64,000 nt of DNA from Streptomyces hokutonensis (lineage in GTDB: Bacteria; Actinomycetota; Actinomycetes; Streptomycetales; Streptomycetaceae): contig NZ_BARG01000050.1 of the NCBI RefSeq assembly GCF_000376565.1, positions 62,001 to 126,000 on the forward strand. Direction: 5' to 3'. A program made the translations under genes and the position numbers. This document shows, piece by piece, positions 1 through 8,146 of this stretch (position 1 is the first letter of the stretch; each line of letters starts with the position of its first letter). The notes beneath the pieces are model-generated. The model did no database searches. It was not told the origin of the DNA and saw only the letters and a program-made list of their open reading frames with translations.

Positions 1-63
1 TCGCCGACGAGGCTGTCGCGTTTGTTCAAGAGTCCTGACGGCGCGCTGCCTAGCGTGGGGTGC

Positions 64-696
64 ATGAGCAACGACGACCTGCACCCGGACCGGTCGAACC
101 ACCACGACCTGCACCCGTACATGATCGAATGCGCCGCCGAGGCGGCCCGAGTCGCGCGCGGTGTCCGTGCGACCCAGCTCGACGACCCCACGCACTGCCC
201 TGACTGGGACGTCCGCGCGATGGTCAACCACTGGGTCCTCTACACCTCGCACGGCCTGGAGCACCGCGCCCTGCGCAAGCAGCTCTCCGAGGAACTCACC
301 GCCCGCGACTTCACCGCCGACCCGGACTGGGCCAAGGCCTACGCCGCCCAGCTGGACCGGGCCGTCGCCGCCTGGGCCGACCCGGCGGTGTGGGAGGGCG
401 AGGTCGACCTCGGCATGGCGAAGATGCCGGCCGACGAACTCGCCTCGATGATCATCAAGGAGCTGGCGGTGCACGGCTGGGACGTCGCCACGGCCACCGG
501 CCAGGAGTACCGCGTCTCGGACGGCGCCGCCCGCCTCGTGTTCGACGTGGTCGAGAAGCACGGCGCGCTCTACCGCCAGTACGACGGCTTCGCCGACCCG
601 GTGCCGGTACCGGACGACGCCCCGGTGTTCGAGCGGGCCCTCGCCTCCAGCGGACGGGACCCGAGGCAACAGGCCATGAGCACATTGGACCACTGA
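64..696 (+). CDS. TIGR03086/maleylpyruvate isomerase-like DinB-fold protein
   Basis: A 210-residue protein that looks like the mycothiol-dependent maleylpyruvate isomerase N-terminal (DinB-like four-helix) family. The pattern CPDWDVRAMVNHW near residue 50 and KELAVHGWDVATATG near residue 148 place the histidines expected to bind a divalent metal. Family members act on small molecules, often with mycothiol as cofactor; the substrate here is unknown. I place the start at the ATG at 64 rather than the in-frame ATG at 22, because the upstream 14 residues look non-conserved; the ATG at 121 is a third option. The next gene starts 55 bases downstream on the same strand. Family assignment is fairly sure, function is not. 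Confidence 0.75.
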   Translation: MSNDDLHPDRSNHHDLHPYMIECAAEAARVARGVRATQLDDPTHCPDWDVRAMVNHWVLYTSHGLEHRALRKQLSEELTARDFTADPDWAKAYAAQLDRAVAAWADPAVWEGEVDLGMAKMPADELASMIIKELAVHGWDVATATGQEYRVSDGAARLVFDVVEKHGALYRQYDGFADPVPVPDDAPVFERALASSGRDPRQQAMSTLDH

Positions 697-751
697 GATA
701 CCGGATGATTGGATCGAGAACTCGGCCCAATCGGCGGTTAGCGTTCCGTGT

Positions 752-1369
752 ATGAGCACTGACACCGCCGTCCGCGTCGACTTCTACTTCGACCCCGCCT
801 GCCCCTTCGCCTGGATCACCTCCCGCTGGCTGCTGGAGGTCGAGCGCGAGCGCCCGCTCGACCTCCGCTTCCACGCGATGAGCCTCTACCTCCACAACAT
901 CGGCAACGAACTCCCCGACTGGTACCGGGAGTTGGTCGACAGGTCGATCGGCCCGGTACGCGTCGCCGTGGCCGCCGCCGAACAGCACGGCGACAAGGTC
1001 CTGCGCGACCTGTACACGGCCTTCGGCGTCCGCATCCACGAGCGGCGCTACGACGACTTCGACGCCGTGATCGCCGAGTCCCTCGCCGAACTGGGTCTCC
1101 CCGCCGCACTCGCCGACGCCGCCCACGATCCGTCGTACGACGACGCCGTGCGCCGCAGTCATGAGGCGGGCGTCGAGGAGGAGTCGGGCGGCTATGTGGG
1201 GACGCCGACCCTGCACGTCGACGGGACGGTGTGGTTCGGCCCGGTGCTGCGGGCGATTCCGCGCGGCGCGAAGGCGGCCGAACTCTTCGACAGCTTCCGG
1301 GTGTTGGCCACGCACCCGGACCTCTTCGAACTGAAGCGGACGCGTACCGGGGGACTGTCCTTCGACTGA
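752..1369 (+). CDS. DsbA-family (mycothiol-dependent nitroreductase-like) thioredoxin-fold protein
   Basis: A 205-residue cytoplasmic thioredoxin-fold protein of the DsbA/FrnE type, similar to the actinobacterial Rv2466c-like group that uses mycothiol. The N-terminal strand FDPACPFAWITSRW holds the active-site position at about residue 18-22. The second cysteine of a CxxC is replaced by alanine (CPFA), so only a monothiol mechanism is possible. The C-terminal part has the cis-proline region GGYVGTPTLHVDG usual for this fold, at about residue 145-158. There is no signal peptide, so a role in cytosolic redox or detoxification is inferred rather than periplasmic disulfide formation. It may be transcribed with the preceding gene. 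Confidence 0.8.
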   Translation: MSTDTAVRVDFYFDPACPFAWITSRWLLEVERERPLDLRFHAMSLYLHNIGNELPDWYRELVDRSIGPVRVAVAAAEQHGDKVLRDLYTAFGVRIHERRYDDFDAVIAESLAELGLPAALADAAHDPSYDDAVRRSHEAGVEEESGGYVGTPTLHVDGTVWFGPVLRAIPRGAKAAELFDSFRVLATHPDLFELKRTRTGGLSFD

Positions 1370-1593
1370 ATGTCCACAGTGCGGACGGAGTTGTCGTCAC
1401 GGAGTGACAAGAATGCCGGAAGAAGCGCAGTACAGAGTGCGGACGGGCCGTCCGGGTCCGACATCACAGGGGAGTGCCGGAACCGGGCGGCTCCCGTGTA
1501 CCGTTCGGGCGCCACCTCGTTTAACTCCGGGACAGACCAGGCTTGTTGTCCCTAGGGTGAAGTGCGCGAATTCGGACGGAAGGGCGGGGGACA

Positions 1594-3090
1594 GTGGCGG
1601 GCAGGGTCCTACCGTCGTTGCCGCAGTACCGCAAGGACGGGGTGACGCGACGGCTGTGCGCGTCGGTCCATCTCGACGAGGCGTTCGCCCGGGAGGTCGA
1701 CCACCGCCTCACGGGCGACCGGCTCACCGCCCTGGGCCTCACCCTCGGCATCAACTTCGTTGCCCTGGCCCGGCACGCCCGTGCGGCCCTGCTGCGGCGC
1801 GAGACACTCGACCGCCAACTCGCCTGGCTCTTCGCCGCGTTGATCCTCTCCCTGCTCGTCGCGGTATGGGGCCTCGTCGAAGGCCGCGGGTCCGTCGCCC
1901 TGGTCGGCGTCTACGGCCCGCTCGGCATCCTCGGCGCCTCCTGGTGGCTGGTCCGCCGCGCGGAGGTGCAGGCGCGGGACGCGGCGCAGGAGGTGTTCCG
2001 CAACCCCGACAAGGCCGAGAAGCTCGCCGCGCCCGTGGAGCCGGAGGCGGAGAGCTGGCTGCAGGAGCACTCGCTCAAGCGCGCCAACGTCCTGCCGTAC
2101 GCGGACGCGGCGGCCCTCACCAACCCGTTCGTGGGCAGCGGCAGCAAGATCAAGGAAGTGGTCTGGCAGCCCATCGACGTCAGCAAGCCCGCCGAAGCGC
2201 CGAACGGCGGCAAGCTCACGATCCTGCCCTTCGACGCCGTCGACCTGCACACCTACATCGCCAAGGAGATGGAGGGCATCGCCGGTCTGCAGGGGCTGCG
2301 CGCCAAGAACCGGCTCTACGTCCTCGGCAGCAACGCCTACATGCTCCCCGAACTGCTGCCCGACCGCACCGCCCGGCCGCGCCCGCAGATCCCCCGGCAG
2401 TTCGTGCAGGCCGGGCTGCAGAGCCCCGGCGCGGGCATGCGCACCCATCTGTGCCTGGAGCGCGTCGGCGAGGGCGGCCGGATCATCGTCTCCATGTACC
2501 TGCGGGCGATCCTCAGCGGACCCAGCCTCACCTGGGAGGTCGCCTCCTACGCCATCCCGCCGCTGCACGGCCGCTTCTACCGGGTGGACCGGCTGCCGGT
2601 GGCAGGCGCCGAGAGATGGCGGAGCCTCTTCCGGCACGCCACCTCACGCACCTGGCCCGAACTGCGCGGCGCCGTCGGCCGGATCCGCGACCGGAGCAGG
2701 AGCCGCCGTACCGCCGAGAAGGCCCTGACGAAGCTGCGCCGGGACATCACCGAGCAGCACTGGATCGTCGACTACGGCGCCCACGACAGCCTGCGCGAGT
2801 GGATCGGCGACTGGAGCGAGGCGGGCTACGCCGAGCGCATCGACTCGCAGGACTTCCTCTTCCGGCTGCAGCAGGGCGTGTTGATCGCGACCGAGCGGTT
2901 CCTGAAGGACCATCACGTCGACACGAGTTCCTTCGACAAGGCTCAGCAGATCATCAACACCCAGACCTACAACATCTCCGGTGACATCACGGGCAACAGC
3001 AACTTCGGCAACCACGGACAGATCAACGTCAACGGTCAGCAGGGACACGGGGGTCCGGGGCAGGGCGGGGCACAACAGCCCCAGCCCTGA
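1594..3090 (+). CDS. membrane-anchored protein with C-terminal amyloid-like motif
   Basis: A 498-residue protein I cannot assign to a named family. Two hydrophobic segments (about residues 77-97 and 103-121) suggest an N-terminal membrane hairpin, leaving about 370 residues on one side. The last 50 residues change character: a Gln/Asn/Gly-rich stretch carries the pattern YNxxGxIxGxSNFGxHGxI and then a Gly/Gln/Pro tail. The same pattern opens the next gene, 26 bases downstream. Such short Asn/Gly motifs shared by neighbouring genes are known for bacterial amyloid signalling sequences that couple a sensor to an effector. I infer, but cannot show, that this is a membrane effector or sensor. It starts at GTG behind a GGGGGA purine run. 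It converges on the kinase/GTPase operon. Confidence 0.8.
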   Translation: MAGRVLPSLPQYRKDGVTRRLCASVHLDEAFAREVDHRLTGDRLTALGLTLGINFVALARHARAALLRRETLDRQLAWLFAALILSLLVAVWGLVEGRGSVALVGVYGPLGILGASWWLVRRAEVQARDAAQEVFRNPDKAEKLAAPVEPEAESWLQEHSLKRANVLPYADAAALTNPFVGSGSKIKEVVWQPIDVSKPAEAPNGGKLTILPFDAVDLHTYIAKEMEGIAGLQGLRAKNRLYVLGSNAYMLPELLPDRTARPRPQIPRQFVQAGLQSPGAGMRTHLCLERVGEGGRIIVSMYLRAILSGPSLTWEVASYAIPPLHGRFYRVDRLPVAGAERWRSLFRHATSRTWPELRGAVGRIRDRSRSRRTAEKALTKLRRDITEQHWIVDYGAHDSLREWIGDWSEAGYAERIDSQDFLFRLQQGVLIATERFLKDHHVDTSSFDKAQQIINTQTYNISGDITGNSNFGNHGQINVNGQQGHGGPGQGGAQQPQP

Positions 3091-3116
3091 ACCGGGCGCG
3101 GAACAGGAGCCGGCGT

Positions 3117-3440
3117 ATGAGCACGTACAACTTCAACGGCAACATCAGCGGGCCGTCCAACTTCGGGGACCACGGTCGCATCGAGATCAACAACGGCACG
3201 GACGCGGCCGACGTGGTGCGGCTCGCCGAGCAGCTCGTGAACCGGCTGCGCGGCGACCACCCGGCGCTCGTCCCTCAAGCACAGGTCATCCAGGGCGAGT
3301 TGGTCCAGGCGGGCGAGGAGGGCCGGGCCGTCAACCGGGGCCGTGTCCGGGCCGCGCTGGAGACCATCACCATCGGCGTCGGGGCCGGCACCGGCGGGCT
3401 CGCCCTCATCGAGCAGCTGAAGCACGCGCTCGGCCTGTGA
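3117..3440 (+). CDS. small protein with N-terminal amyloid-like motif and hydrophobic tail
   Basis: A 107-residue protein of unknown function. Residues 4-22 repeat, almost position by position, the YNxxGxIxGxSNFGxHGxI motif at the C-terminus of the upstream 498-residue membrane protein. The middle (about 28-80) is a predicted helical region, and about residues 83-98 form a Gly-rich hydrophobic stretch (ITIGVGAGTGGLAL) that could insert in a membrane. The layout (prion-like motif, helices, hydrophobic segment) resembles partner proteins that template on a shared motif. It starts 26 bases after the upstream stop, so co-transcription is likely. Alternative reading: a structural subunit unrelated to signalling. 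The gene is well supported; its role is an inference. Confidence 0.8.
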   Translation: MSTYNFNGNISGPSNFGDHGRIEINNGTDAADVVRLAEQLVNRLRGDHPALVPQAQVIQGELVQAGEEGRAVNRGRVRAALETITIGVGAGTGGLALIEQLKHALGL

Positions 3441-3444
3441 AGCG

Positions 3445-3478
3445 GCGGGGGCGCCCCGTTCCGACAGGGCGCCCCCGC
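3445..3478. terminator. bidirectional hairpin terminator between convergent operons
   Basis: A perfect 12-bp inverted repeat (GCGGGGGCGCCC with GGGCGCCCCCGC) and a 10-base loop sit in the 41-base gap between the stop of the small amyloid-motif gene (3440) and the stop of the kinase gene (3482, minus strand). There is no long U-tract, which is common for Streptomyces terminators. Its position suits both directions. Confidence 0.75.
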
Positions 3479-3481
3479 ACC

Positions 3482-4819
3482 TCACTTGGCCTTGACGACC
3501 GCCCGTGCCCCGCCCCCGAGGTCCAGTTCGAGGCCCGAGCGCAGGGGGACCGTCTGGCCGGGCTCGATCTGCTGTGAGCCGCCGTCGGAGCGGGTCCCCG
3601 TCCAGGTCGACTGCGAGCGGTTGGCGATGCCGAACCGGCCCGGTTTCGAGGGGTGTTCGACCAGTTCCGCGACCAGGCTCGCGTCCGAGCAGTCGTGCCG
3701 GGTCGGCTCCGCCTGAAGGTGGTGGGCCTGCACCCGGGCCGCCCGGCGCAGCCGGATGTGGTGCTCGGCGCGCGGCGGGGGAGTGGTCACCACCAGCCGC
3801 GGCGGGAGGACGAGTTGACTTCCGCAGCCCCAGCAGGCGCGGGCCGGCGGGTTCTCGCCCGGCTCCGTCATGTTCTCCCGCCCGCACGCGGCGCACTCCA
3901 CGACCGAGTCCAGTACGGCCCGCAGCGCGTCCCGCCACTCCGACTCGCGGACCCGGGACGCCGGATCGCGCAGCCCGGTCGTGAACCCGCGCCGGAACAG
4001 GTCCTGGAGCTTCCCGGCCGCCGCGTCCCAGGTGGCCAGCACGGTCGCGTGCTCCATCGGGTCCGGCGCGTTGGAGTCGTCGGCCGGGTCGAAGACGAAC
4101 AGCGGACTCCTGCCGTACAGCTTGCGCTCCGCCGCTTCGTCGAGGCAGTGGATGCCCAACTCCCGTTTGCCCTTCAGCGGGTGATGGTTCATCAGGAACA
4201 TGAACAGCAGGACCGCGAGGGAGTGCAGGTCGGACTGGGTGCCGGGACGGGCGCCCGGCTCGGCGCGCACCAGCTCCGGCGCCATGAACTCCATCGTGCC
4301 CGAGATGCCGCTGACGTCGCCCTCGACCACGGCGTTGTCGTTGTCGCAGACCAGCACGTCACCGGTGGCCGGGTCGAAGAAGATGTTGCCCCAGGAGATG
4401 TCCCGGTAGGCGATGCCCCGCGAGTGCAGCGCCTGGTACGCCTCCACCGTGTACAGGCACGCCGTCAGCAACGCCCTTGGTGAGGTGCGCAGTTGGCGCC
4501 GGAACAGCGCGGGCAGCCCCTTGAAGTGGTCCGGCCGCAGGCCCATGAGGTACCCGAACGAGCCCCGGTACTCGGGCACATACGCCTCGGGCCACAGGAA
4601 CCGGTCGTCGTCGAAGTCGCGGTCCACCAACTCCCGTACGATCGCGTCCTGTTCCGGTGTCGCGCAGGTCGGGTAGTACCACTTCAGGGCCATGTCCCCG
4701 GCCGGAGTCTTGGCCCGGTACACCTCGCCCTGGCCGCCCGCGCCCAGCATGTCGACGATCTGGATCTCTTCGCCGTTCTGCGCGGTCAGCCGGGTGCCGC
4801 TGTCGAGCATGCCGCTCAT
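3482..4819 (-). CDS. TerY-P-type protein kinase with zinc ribbon and FHA-like C-terminus
   Basis: A 445-residue cytoplasmic serine/threonine kinase-like protein and the last gene of the GTPase operon. The glycine loop GAGGQGEVY is at 26-34, the ATP-contacting lysine at about K46, the catalytic loop AYRDISWGN at 137-145 (HRD changed to YRD, D140 kept), the metal loop reads CDND (DFG changed to DND) and MAPE is at 179-182. A CxxC...CxxC zinc ribbon follows (C309, C312, C329, C332), then a C-terminal beta-rich FHA-like region (about 350-445). This kinase-ribbon layout with a vWA protein and PP2C next door is the TerY-P triad. It starts directly after the phosphatase stop codon. Targets are unknown; the adjoining GTPases, vWA or GAP1 protein are candidates. 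Confidence 0.9.
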   Translation of the reverse strand: MSGMLDSGTRLTAQNGEEIQIVDMLGAGGQGEVYRAKTPAGDMALKWYYPTCATPEQDAIVRELVDRDFDDDRFLWPEAYVPEYRGSFGYLMGLRPDHFKGLPALFRRQLRTSPRALLTACLYTVEAYQALHSRGIAYRDISWGNIFFDPATGDVLVCDNDNAVVEGDVSGISGTMEFMAPELVRAEPGARPGTQSDLHSLAVLLFMFLMNHHPLKGKRELGIHCLDEAAERKLYGRSPLFVFDPADDSNAPDPMEHATVLATWDAAAGKLQDLFRRGFTTGLRDPASRVRESEWRDALRAVLDSVVECAACGRENMTEPGENPPARACWGCGSQLVLPPRLVVTTPPPRAEHHIRLRRAARVQAHHLQAEPTRHDCSDASLVAELVEHPSKPGRFGIANRSQSTWTGTRSDGGSQQIEPGQTVPLRSGLELDLGGGARAVVKAK

Positions 4820-5704
4820 CTATGTCTCCGTCTTCGGTTCCGTGTCCATGGGCGGGGCCGCCGGCGCCGTCGGCGCGTGCCGCAGCGCCGCCGCGAGGGT
4901 GGTGTCGTCGCCCGAGTACTGCGAGGCCTGCCGCAGCCACTCCGGGAGCACGGCACGCACCCCCTCGCTGCCCTCCGTCGTCAGCCGGCCGTCCAGGCCC
5001 GCCACGAACTGCCGGTAGCCGTCGGCCGAGGCGAAGCTCTTCGAGAGTCCGTCCGTCGACAGCACCACCAGGCGCGGGGTGCGGGCCTCGTCGAACACCG
5101 GCGCCCAGTGCATCCGCACCGCGCTCCAGGCCTCCTTGCCGCACAGCGACTCCGTCTCGTCGCCGAGGTCCTCCTCGGCGGGGGCCAGCGGCCGGCTCAG
5201 GGTGCCGTCGTGCTCGACCACCGCGAGATCCCCGTCGCCGATCTGCCAGGCCACGAACAGCCACGGGGTGAGGACGGCGCCGATGAGCGTGGTGCCGTAG
5301 AGCAGCAGTTTCTCGCTCTGCCTCGGTTCCGGGGTGCCGGTGTCGGCGACCGGGCGGTGCCGGGACCAGTGGCCGAGGGCCTCCTCCCGCCAGTCCTGCA
5401 CGAGGGCGCGCGGGAAGTCGTCGCGGGCGTAGGTCATCAGCCGGGTCAGGCGGCCCCGTTCATGGCAGTCGCGGGCCGCGCGGGCGAACAGTTCGGCCCG
5501 GCCGCGGAAGCGGTCCACGGCGAAGCGGGCGCCGATCTCGCTGCGGGAGTGGGCGGCCGAGCCGTGGCCGTCGGCGACCGCCAGCAGCAGCGGGTCGTCG
5601 CCGGAGCCGGTGCCCTCGCACGCGTACCAGTCCTGGTTGAGTTTCTTGCCGACGCCCCGCACGCTCTCGGCCAGCGTCTCCCAGCGTCGCACCCCGAGCG
5701 TCAC
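4820..5704 (-). CDS. PP2C-family protein phosphatase (TerY-P triad)
   Basis: A metal-dependent protein phosphatase of about 294 residues. PP2C signatures occur in order: NQDWY near residue 24, ADGHG near 45 (metal aspartate), GDGDL near 157, STDGLSKS near 217 and SGDDTT near 268. There is no membrane segment. It most likely reverses phosphorylation by the adjoining kinase, as in TerY-P triads. Two adjacent GTG codons (5707 and 5704) can start it; I chose the second because GTGA then overlaps the vWA stop by 4 bases, the coupling used elsewhere in this operon. Its stop abuts the kinase start with no gap. Confidence 0.9.
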   Translation of the reverse strand: MTLGVRRWETLAESVRGVGKKLNQDWYACEGTGSGDDPLLLAVADGHGSAAHSRSEIGARFAVDRFRGRAELFARAARDCHERGRLTRLMTYARDDFPRALVQDWREEALGHWSRHRPVADTGTPEPRQSEKLLLYGTTLIGAVLTPWLFVAWQIGDGDLAVVEHDGTLSRPLAPAEEDLGDETESLCGKEAWSAVRMHWAPVFDEARTPRLVVLSTDGLSKSFASADGYRQFVAGLDGRLTTEGSEGVRAVLPEWLRQASQYSGDDTTLAAALRHAPTAPAAPPMDTEPKTET

Positions 5705-6393
5705 CACACGTCGTCGTCATCGTCGTCGTCGATGACCGGCGGCGCGTACGGCTGCTTGGTGAGGGTCAGCCCCGAGGAACCGCCCGCGACCGGCTGCGAG
5801 GCCGCCTTCACCGCCGCCGTCGACGCCCAACGGATCGCCGCCGCCAGCTGTTTGGGGCTGTTGGCGTCCAGCGGCTGGAGCTCGGGGTTGCCCAGGAACT
5901 CCTGCAGCACACTGCGGTCCGCGTCGGCGCCGATCGCGATCGCGACCCGTACCGCCTTGCGGCCCCACGGTGTCGCGTCGATCGCCTTCAGCCCTGCCCG
6001 CCAGTCGTCGGTCGGGACCCCGTCCGACGCCAGCGCCAGCACCGGCTTCAGCGCGCGCTGCGGCATCGGCGGGCTCTGCAGCTCGCGCGAGACCAGGTGC
6101 AGGGCCTCGCCGAGGTTGGTCATGCCGTCCACCTCGACGTCCTGCCAGGTGAAGTCGTCGACCGGGACCGGGGTTTGATGGTGCCACTGGGCGGTGGTGG
6201 AGAACGTGACGGTCCGCAGCAGCAGTTGCGCCGCCGGGTTGTCGTGCGCCACCGACCGCATCTCCGGAATCGCTTCTCTGATCGCGTAGTTGAGCCGGGC
6301 GATCTTCTCGCCCTGCATCGAGTACGAGCAGTCGAGCAGCCAGATGAAGTGGACCGGCCGGTTCGCCATCGGCCCGCCGGGAATGTCGCTCAC
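5701..6393 (-). CDS. TerY-like vWA domain protein
   Basis: A 230-residue von Willebrand factor A domain protein. The MIDAS metal site is complete: DCSYS (D21, S23, S25), the threonine in DGMTNLGEAL (about residue 87) and the aspartate in SDGVPTD (about 128). It is close in plan to tellurium-resistance TerY and, with the following PP2C phosphatase and kinase, forms a TerY-P triad. The C-terminus ends in seven consecutive aspartates before VW, encoded by a GAC/GAT simple repeat; this acidic tail could be a docking element. It starts at GTG 29 bases after the small membrane peptide gene. vWA proteins usually act as scaffolds, so a role joining the GTPases to the kinase/phosphatase pair is plausible. 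Confidence 0.9.
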   Translation of the reverse strand: MSDIPGGPMANRPVHFIWLLDCSYSMQGEKIARLNYAIREAIPEMRSVAHDNPAAQLLLRTVTFSTTAQWHHQTPVPVDDFTWQDVEVDGMTNLGEALHLVSRELQSPPMPQRALKPVLALASDGVPTDDWRAGLKAIDATPWGRKAVRVAIAIGADADRSVLQEFLGNPELQPLDANSPKQLAAAIRWASTAAVKAASQPVAGGSSGLTLTKQPYAPPVIDDDDDDDVW

Positions 6394-6422
6394 TCCGTGT
6401 CCTTTCTTTCTGCGAGTGGGGG

Positions 6423-6548
6423 CTACGGGTGGGGGAGGAACAGGTAGGCCAAGTAGGCCAGGGTGGCGGCCGTGAGCACCAGGGAGGTGACGAACAGGCC
6501 CGCCAGCAGCCGCCGTCCGTGTCCGATCGGTGGGGTCACCTTCGTCAT
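6423..6548 (-). CDS. 41-residue single-span membrane peptide
   Basis: A very short gene of 42 codons. The start ATG overlaps the TGA of the upstream membrane GTPase (ATGA), strong evidence for translation by coupling. The peptide has a short basic N-terminus (HGRR near residue 10) and one hydrophobic helix (about residues 14-37), then ends LPHP. I do not recognise the family. It lies between the membrane GTPase and the vWA gene, both part of one operon, so it is probably a small accessory subunit or regulator of the membrane GTPase. The 29-base gap after it is the only real space in the lower half of the operon. Confidence 0.7.
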   Translation of the reverse strand: MTKVTPPIGHGRRLLAGLFVTSLVLTAATLAYLAYLFLPHP

Positions 6549-8146
6549 GCCGGGGTGTACCTCTTCTCCGGTTCGGCGCCGGGTGCGCGGAGCGGGGCCG
6601 TCTTCAGGCCGGAGGCCGCCAGCAGCCACAACACCGGTTCCGCGGCCCGGCGTTGCTCGCTCTCCAGCGGTCCGGTGCCGGTGGCGGCCCGGGCGCTCAC
6701 CGCCCAGTAGCGGGCCTCCCTGAAATCGTGCCCGAGGGCCCGGACCAGCCCGCCGAGCCCGATCTCCGCCAGCCAGGAGTCGACCCGCGCCCCCGGGACG
6801 GGCAGCGTGACCAGCCGGTCCAGGACGTCCCGCTTGGTGACGACGGTGGCCACGGACAGCCGTTTGCGGCGACCGGTCAGCGCGTTGAGCTCGCCGGTGA
6901 GCTTTTGGTACGTCTCCCAGGGACCCTGCGGGGAGGGGCGCGCATCCCCGGCCCGCTCGGTGTCCTCGGGGCCGAGCCGGCCGCGCACCTTGGGGTCGGC
7001 CAGCACATCGGCGACCAGGACCACACCGTCCGTGTGCTTCAAGTACTGCTGGGCGCGCATCCGTTCGGCGTCGCTCACCGACTCGCCCATCGGGTCGTAG
7101 AGATAGAGCAGCCGCCGCCGGCGCCCGCGGCTCACCGTCAGCATCAGTGCGCGGGGCTGGCCGCCGGTCGTCGCGTGGGCCCAACCGGTGCTGTTCAGCT
7201 CCTGGTTGAGGTCGTTGAAGGTGTGGCGGTCGTCGGCGGAGGCGTAGTCGACGCGCAGGTCGCCGTGGCGGGCCCAGGCGTGCAGGCCCTCGACCATGGC
7301 CGCCATCAGCATCGTCTTGCCCGAGGAGGTGCCGCCGACCAGCGGGGCGTGCACGACCCGGGTGGAGCCGGCCGTCTCGGGCAGCACCCGGTCGCAGTGC
7401 GGGCACAGGGCGGTCAGTCCGCCGCGCCCGGCGAGCCGGGTCGTGGGCAGCCGCTGCCCGCACGCGCAGTGGTGCCACAGCACGCCGTAGCGGCCGGGCC
7501 GCAGCGAACCGTGCGAGGCGCGGCAGCCGGGGCAGCGGTGCACGGCCAGCGGCACCGGCAAGTAGCAGCCGGGATAAGGGCACTTGACGCGAATGCCGTG
7601 GACCAGTGTCCGGCCGTACTCCACCCCGCGCAGCACCGGCACCGCCGTCGCACAGCCCAGCCACACCAGGCCGACCAGCAGGGCGAAGAACAGCAGCGAC
7701 ACACCGAGCAGGACGGTGGCGAGGGCCGCGCCGAGCAGCGCGCCGAGGAAGACACCCGGCGCCAGCAGGACGGCGTACCCGAAGCGGTTGACCGGTGCCC
7801 GGCCGCGCAGGCCCGACGGGTGCCGCCCCTGGAACAGGTTGCGGACGTTGCGGTGCAGCCACGGATCGGCGAACGCGGCCCATACGACCCGTATGCCGTA
7901 GCCGCCGGCCGATGCGGCGTCGACCCACAACTGCCGCCAGTAGTAGCCGGGACGGGCGGGTTCGGCGCCCGCGGCGATGTGCGGGACCCGCTGGTCGGCG
8001 CGGCCCGGCTGCCAGGGGCCGAGGCCCCGCCAGACGGCCCGCGCGCCGATCCACAGGAACACCCACAGCAGTCGGCCGAGACAGAGGCCGGCCGCGACGA
8101 TCCCGGTCCACACGGCCAGGAGCAGCAGCGGCGAGAAGGCGGTCAT
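6545..8146 (-). CDS. membrane TRAFAC-type GTPase with zinc ribbons
   Basis: A 533-residue protein. An N-terminal hydrophobic segment (about 5-30) and a long hydrophobic stretch (about 123-175) anchor it in the membrane. Zinc-ribbon cysteines follow (CPYPGC, CPGC, CACG, CPHC between about 190 and 265). The C-terminal half is a P-loop GTPase: Walker A GGTSSGKT (about 285), a switch-II-like DPMGES and the base-specificity motif TKRD. It resembles the TRAFAC-clade double-GTPase family that travels with GTPase-associated protein 1. ATGA coupling joins it to the GAP1 gene upstream and the 41-residue peptide downstream. An upstream in-frame GTG at 8188 is possible, but the ATG at 8146 fits the coupling. 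Role inferred: membrane-located switch of the system. Confidence 0.85.
   Translation of the reverse strand: MTAFSPLLLLAVWTGIVAAGLCLGRLLWVFLWIGARAVWRGLGPWQPGRADQRVPHIAAGAEPARPGYYWRQLWVDAASAGGYGIRVVWAAFADPWLHRNVRNLFQGRHPSGLRGRAPVNRFGYAVLLAPGVFLGALLGAALATVLLGVSLLFFALLVGLVWLGCATAVPVLRGVEYGRTLVHGIRVKCPYPGCYLPVPLAVHRCPGCRASHGSLRPGRYGVLWHHCACGQRLPTTRLAGRGGLTALCPHCDRVLPETAGSTRVVHAPLVGGTSSGKTMLMAAMVEGLHAWARHGDLRVDYASADDRHTFNDLNQELNSTGWAHATTGGQPRALMLTVSRGRRRRLLYLYDPMGESVSDAERMRAQQYLKHTDGVVLVADVLADPKVRGRLGPEDTERAGDARPSPQGPWETYQKLTGELNALTGRRKRLSVATVVTKRDVLDRLVTLPVPGARVDSWLAEIGLGGLVRALGHDFREARYWAVSARAATGTGPLESEQRRAAEPVLWLLAASGLKTAPLRAPGAEPEKRYTPA

Noticed and set aside
1396..1420. Small GTCAC/GTGAC hairpin after the DsbA-like gene
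   Set aside because: The stem is only five base pairs with mismatches outside; not strong enough to call a terminator.
1594..3440. NLR/STAND-type sensor next to the amyloid motif
   Set aside because: No P-loop or repeat domain is visible in either protein, so a classical NLR-effector pair is not supported.
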